From positions 186,001-250,000 of the forward strand of contig NZ_JAHXRW010000004.1 of assembly GCF_019429625.1 (NCBI RefSeq): a stretch of DNA of 64,000 bases. Reading direction: 5' to 3'. A program made the translations under genes and the position numbers. Source of the DNA: Celeribacter sp. PS-C1 (GTDB lineage Bacteria > Pseudomonadota > Alphaproteobacteria > Rhodobacterales > Rhodobacteraceae). The notes beneath the pieces were generated by a model. That model was not told the origin of the DNA. It was given only the letters and a program-made list of their open reading frames with translations, and made no database searches. Position 1 is the first letter of the stretch, and each line of letters begins with the position of its first letter. Positions 62,030-64,000 of this stretch are shown in pieces.

Positions 62030-63661
62030 CTACCTCTGAGGAAATCCCAAAGATTTCAGAGCGCCATGCAATTCCTGGTACTTGCGCGGGTTTTTGATTG
62101 GAAAGGCCTTGAAGAAAGCGTCGATCGTCGCATCGCTTCTGCGCGCCCGGGTCTCACTGGCCCAGTAAAGGGCTTTCTCCTCATGTCCCGCTACCTGATG
62201 GATCGCCGCGGCAAAGGCGCTGATCAGATAGTGTGCGCCGGGTGTGCGGGCGCCCTGCTCGGCCCAATAGGCGCCCTCTTCCATATTATCTTGATGAAAA
62301 TGCGCGATCCCCTTTGCGCTGAGCATCGCATACCGGAACGGATCAAGCGGGCTCAGCGTGACCGACCGTTTGAGATTGCCCAGCGCCTGCCCTCCATCTC
62401 CGGCCATGATGTCCGCCCACACATGAGCATAGAACCCCTGTGCAAAGCTGGGGCTCAGGCTGACCGACCGCTCGAGCCAGGACTGTCCCGCCAAAGGATC
62501 TCCGCGTAGCCAGTTGGCGCGACCAAAGGTGAAATTGGCGAAAGGATCCAGAGGATCAAGTTCAAGGCTGCGCTCCGCGTGCCTCTGGGCATCCTCGATG
62601 GATTTTGGCCGATCATTGCTATAGCGCAGGAAAGCGTCCTGAAAGCTAACGAAAGACCGGGCCGCGTGGGCGCGGGCGAAATGCGGGTCAAGCTCGGTCG
62701 CGCGCCGAAAATAATCGGCGGCAGTGGCATTGTCTGCTTTGTTAAAACGGTAAGCGTGCTGCAGGCCCAGATGATAAAGAGACCAAGCGTCCAAGTCCGA
62801 AGGTGAGCGGAGATGCGCCAACTGGGCCTCGTGCTGGGGCACATGCAGCTCCAAGGCCGAGACAACAAGCGCTACGATCCTCTCCCGAATTTCATGAACA
62901 TCGTCGATTTTACCCGACAGCCGATCCCCCCAGACCACTTGAGCGGTCTCGGCATCCACAAGCTCCACCGCGATGCCTAAGGAGCGGCCGAGCAGTTCCA
63001 CTTCGCCCGACAGGACATAGGTGACACCAAGCGCAGCACGGATCGTGTCGATATCTTGTGCAGGCGGTCGAAAACGGAAACTCGACCCACGCGCGATGAC
63101 CGAGAGCCAGCGCAGGCGGGAGAGCGTCGAAATCAGTTCACCGGGGATCGCATCTGCGATGGTGCCAAAGGCTTCGGATATACCGATCAGATCGAAGGGC
63201 AGCACCGCAAGCGTCGGTTTGCGATCAACAGGCCCAGCCGTCTCTGACGGCCCCTCCACCTCGTGTTCCTCGACGCTGACCAACGTCGTGCGAGTCGTCG
63301 GGATAACCCGCACCTCCGTCCCAAATCGAAATCCTCGCCCGTGCACGGTTCGAATGTAGCGCTGCTGTTTGCCATCGTCGCCAAGCGCACGGCGCAGGGA
63401 TTTGATGACGGTTGAGACGGCGGCATCCGAAATGAAACGCCCTTCCCAGACCTTTTCGATAAGCTCATCCCTTGCGACCAGCCGCTCGGCGTTCTGCACA
63501 AGATGACCGAGGACCGCGTAAGCCATGGGTTCCATCGACACGGCTTCTTCGCCGTGGCGCAACTCGCCACGGTCGAGATCCAATACGAAGTCATCGAAAG
63601 CGTAGTGCACCTCGTCACCACCAGCCAAACCCCAAGTATCCTCATAAAATACCCACGCCAT
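62030..63661 (-). CDS. CadC/HilA-like winged-helix regulator with TolB-like and TPR domains
   Basis: A soluble regulator of about 543 aa. An OmpR/PhoB-type winged helix is at about 20-110 (FDDFVLDLDRGELRHGEE, then VSTVIKSLRRALGDDGKQ and IRTVHGRGFRF). Residues 165-275 resemble the TolB-like/adenylate-cyclase-associated domain (TLAVLPFDLI, WLSVIARGSSFRF). The rest is TPR-like helical repeats (AADYFRRATELDPHFARAHAA, HAERSLELDPLDPFANFTFG, LKRSVTLSPLDPF). The start is uncertain because GAGG touches the ATG at 63661; a TTG two codons upstream or a later GTG is possible. It is divergent from the OsmC-family gene, a possible target. Confidence 0.85.
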   Translation of the reverse strand: MAWVFYEDTWGLAGGDEVHYAFDDFVLDLDRGELRHGEEAVSMEPMAYAVLGHLVQNAERLVARDELIEKVWEGRFISDAAVSTVIKSLRRALGDDGKQQRYIRTVHGRGFRFGTEVRVIPTTRTTLVSVEEHEVEGPSETAGPVDRKPTLAVLPFDLIGISEAFGTIADAIPGELISTLSRLRWLSVIARGSSFRFRPPAQDIDTIRAALGVTYVLSGEVELLGRSLGIAVELVDAETAQVVWGDRLSGKIDDVHEIRERIVALVVSALELHVPQHEAQLAHLRSPSDLDAWSLYHLGLQHAYRFNKADNATAADYFRRATELDPHFARAHAARSFVSFQDAFLRYSNDRPKSIEDAQRHAERSLELDPLDPFANFTFGRANWLRGDPLAGQSWLERSVSLSPSFAQGFYAHVWADIMAGDGGQALGNLKRSVTLSPLDPFRYAMLSAKGIAHFHQDNMEEGAYWAEQGARTPGAHYLISAFAAAIHQVAGHEEKALYWASETRARRSDATIDAFFKAFPIKNPRKYQELHGALKSLGFPQR

Positions 63662-63892
63662 CCTCAAGACGACAAGAGAATTCTCCAGCTATTGCTAGGT
63701 CATCGGAACACACACCGAGATCACAACAAGGGAGAAAGACCTCAAAACCCGACGAACGACGCTCAGCGCACCGTGCAGAATCACGGGCCAATTCGCGAGG
63801 TTCGGCACCAGCACAAAGTGGCGGGATCGCCGTCACAACTTACCCAACCCAACCAAACACCCATCAAAAAAATCCATCAGGAAGGACATCCA

Positions 63893-64000
63893 ATGCAAAC
63901 CACCACCACAGTTTCAAACGGCGTCGACACCGAAGCCCTCATCGGCGCACGCGGCGCATTCGAACAAATGCCCGAAGCGGCCGCCTTCAAATTCCGCAGC
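63893..64000 (+). CDS. OsmC-family protein, N-terminal fragment cut by the window edge
   Basis: The first 36 codons of a plus-strand gene (MQTTTTVSNGVDTEALIGAR, then an FEQMPEAAAFKFRS stretch) continue past the right edge. GGAAGGAC precedes the ATG by 7 bases. The opening and the FKFRS strand match the N-terminus of OsmC-like thiol peroxidase-fold proteins. That reading rests on few residues. It is divergent from the CadC-like regulator across a 231-bp gap. Confidence 0.65.
   Translation, partial: MQTTTTVSNGVDTEALIGARGAFEQMPEAAAFKFRS

Noticed and set aside
61727-62509. 260-codon plus-strand frame next to the CadC-like regulator
   Set aside because: Its second half is antisense to the TPR region of the regulator, and the first half has no recognisable domain.
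1-64000. tRNA, rRNA, CRISPR arrays, intact IS elements or prophage genes
   Set aside because: None was seen on reading the window; gene density and operon structure look like ordinary chromosome or chromid sequence.

Overview
The window is GC-rich, densely coded alphaproteobacterial DNA. Its content (TRAP and multiple ABC uptake systems, tightly overlapping ATGA gene junctions, DUF475, an NrtR/NadQ-like NAD regulator beside nadABC) fits the Rhodobacteraceae/Roseobacter group best. I saw no rRNA, tRNA, CRISPR array or intact insertion sequence. It reads as a chain of catabolic and transport islands, each with its own regulator.

Region 1 (1-5.7 kb, minus strand): a partial gene (possibly racemase-like), a spermidine/putrescine-type ABC importer (two permeases, ATPase, Tat-exported binding protein) and a ThDP enzyme. 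Region 2 (6.1-14.5 kb): a DctQMP TRAP transporter followed by an extradiol dioxygenase, an MhpA-like flavoprotein hydroxylase, a fumarylacetoacetate-hydrolase-fold enzyme and an IclR regulator. This is an aromatic-acid uptake and meta-cleavage unit, with a 17-bp palindrome in the divergent promoter region. A CMD-family protein, a GST and a DUF475 membrane protein follow.

Region 3 (15.6-27.2 kb): a dipeptide/nickel-type ABC importer transcribed away from a sialidase-fold protein, an iron alcohol dehydrogenase, a FadR-type GntR regulator, a short DUF1537 acid-sugar kinase, a PdxA2-type dehydrogenase and a DapA-fold lyase. It is probably a pathway for an unidentified sugar acid. Region 4 (27.2-28.9 kb): a three-gene operon for a secreted Cys-pair protein, a DoxX protein and a Tat-exported VOC protein.

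Region 5 (29.3-39.7 kb): a glutaminase fused to STAS and cyclic-nucleotide-binding domains, and a SulP transporter carrying the same two domains. Convergent to them is an operon for a large PLP decarboxylase, a protein of unknown family and a class III nucleotide cyclase with N-terminal CxxC pairs. A prolyl-oligopeptidase-type S9 peptidase lies upstream of it. The set looks like a self-contained cyclic-nucleotide circuit around glutamine/glutamate and anion transport.

Region 6 (40-57 kb): a BMP/nucleoside-type ABC importer, then what appears to be a vitamin B6 (or related 3-hydroxypyridine) catabolic locus. It has an HpaB-like hydroxylase, a SnoaL-like protein, two tandem amidases, an AbrB-type membrane protein, a flavin reductase, a NicX-like ring-cleaving dioxygenase, a pyridoxamine-pyruvate aminotransferase, a GntR regulator and a pyridoxine 4-oxidase-like GMC flavoprotein. 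Repeated CAACC/GGTTG half-sites precede both transcription units. The mixture of B6-specific entry enzymes with nicotinate-type ring cleavage and paired amidases is the most novel thing in the window. Region 7 (57-64 kb): nadABC with its NrtR/NadQ-like regulator and operator, a degenerate stretch, a CadC-like regulator with TPRs, and the start of an OsmC-family gene.
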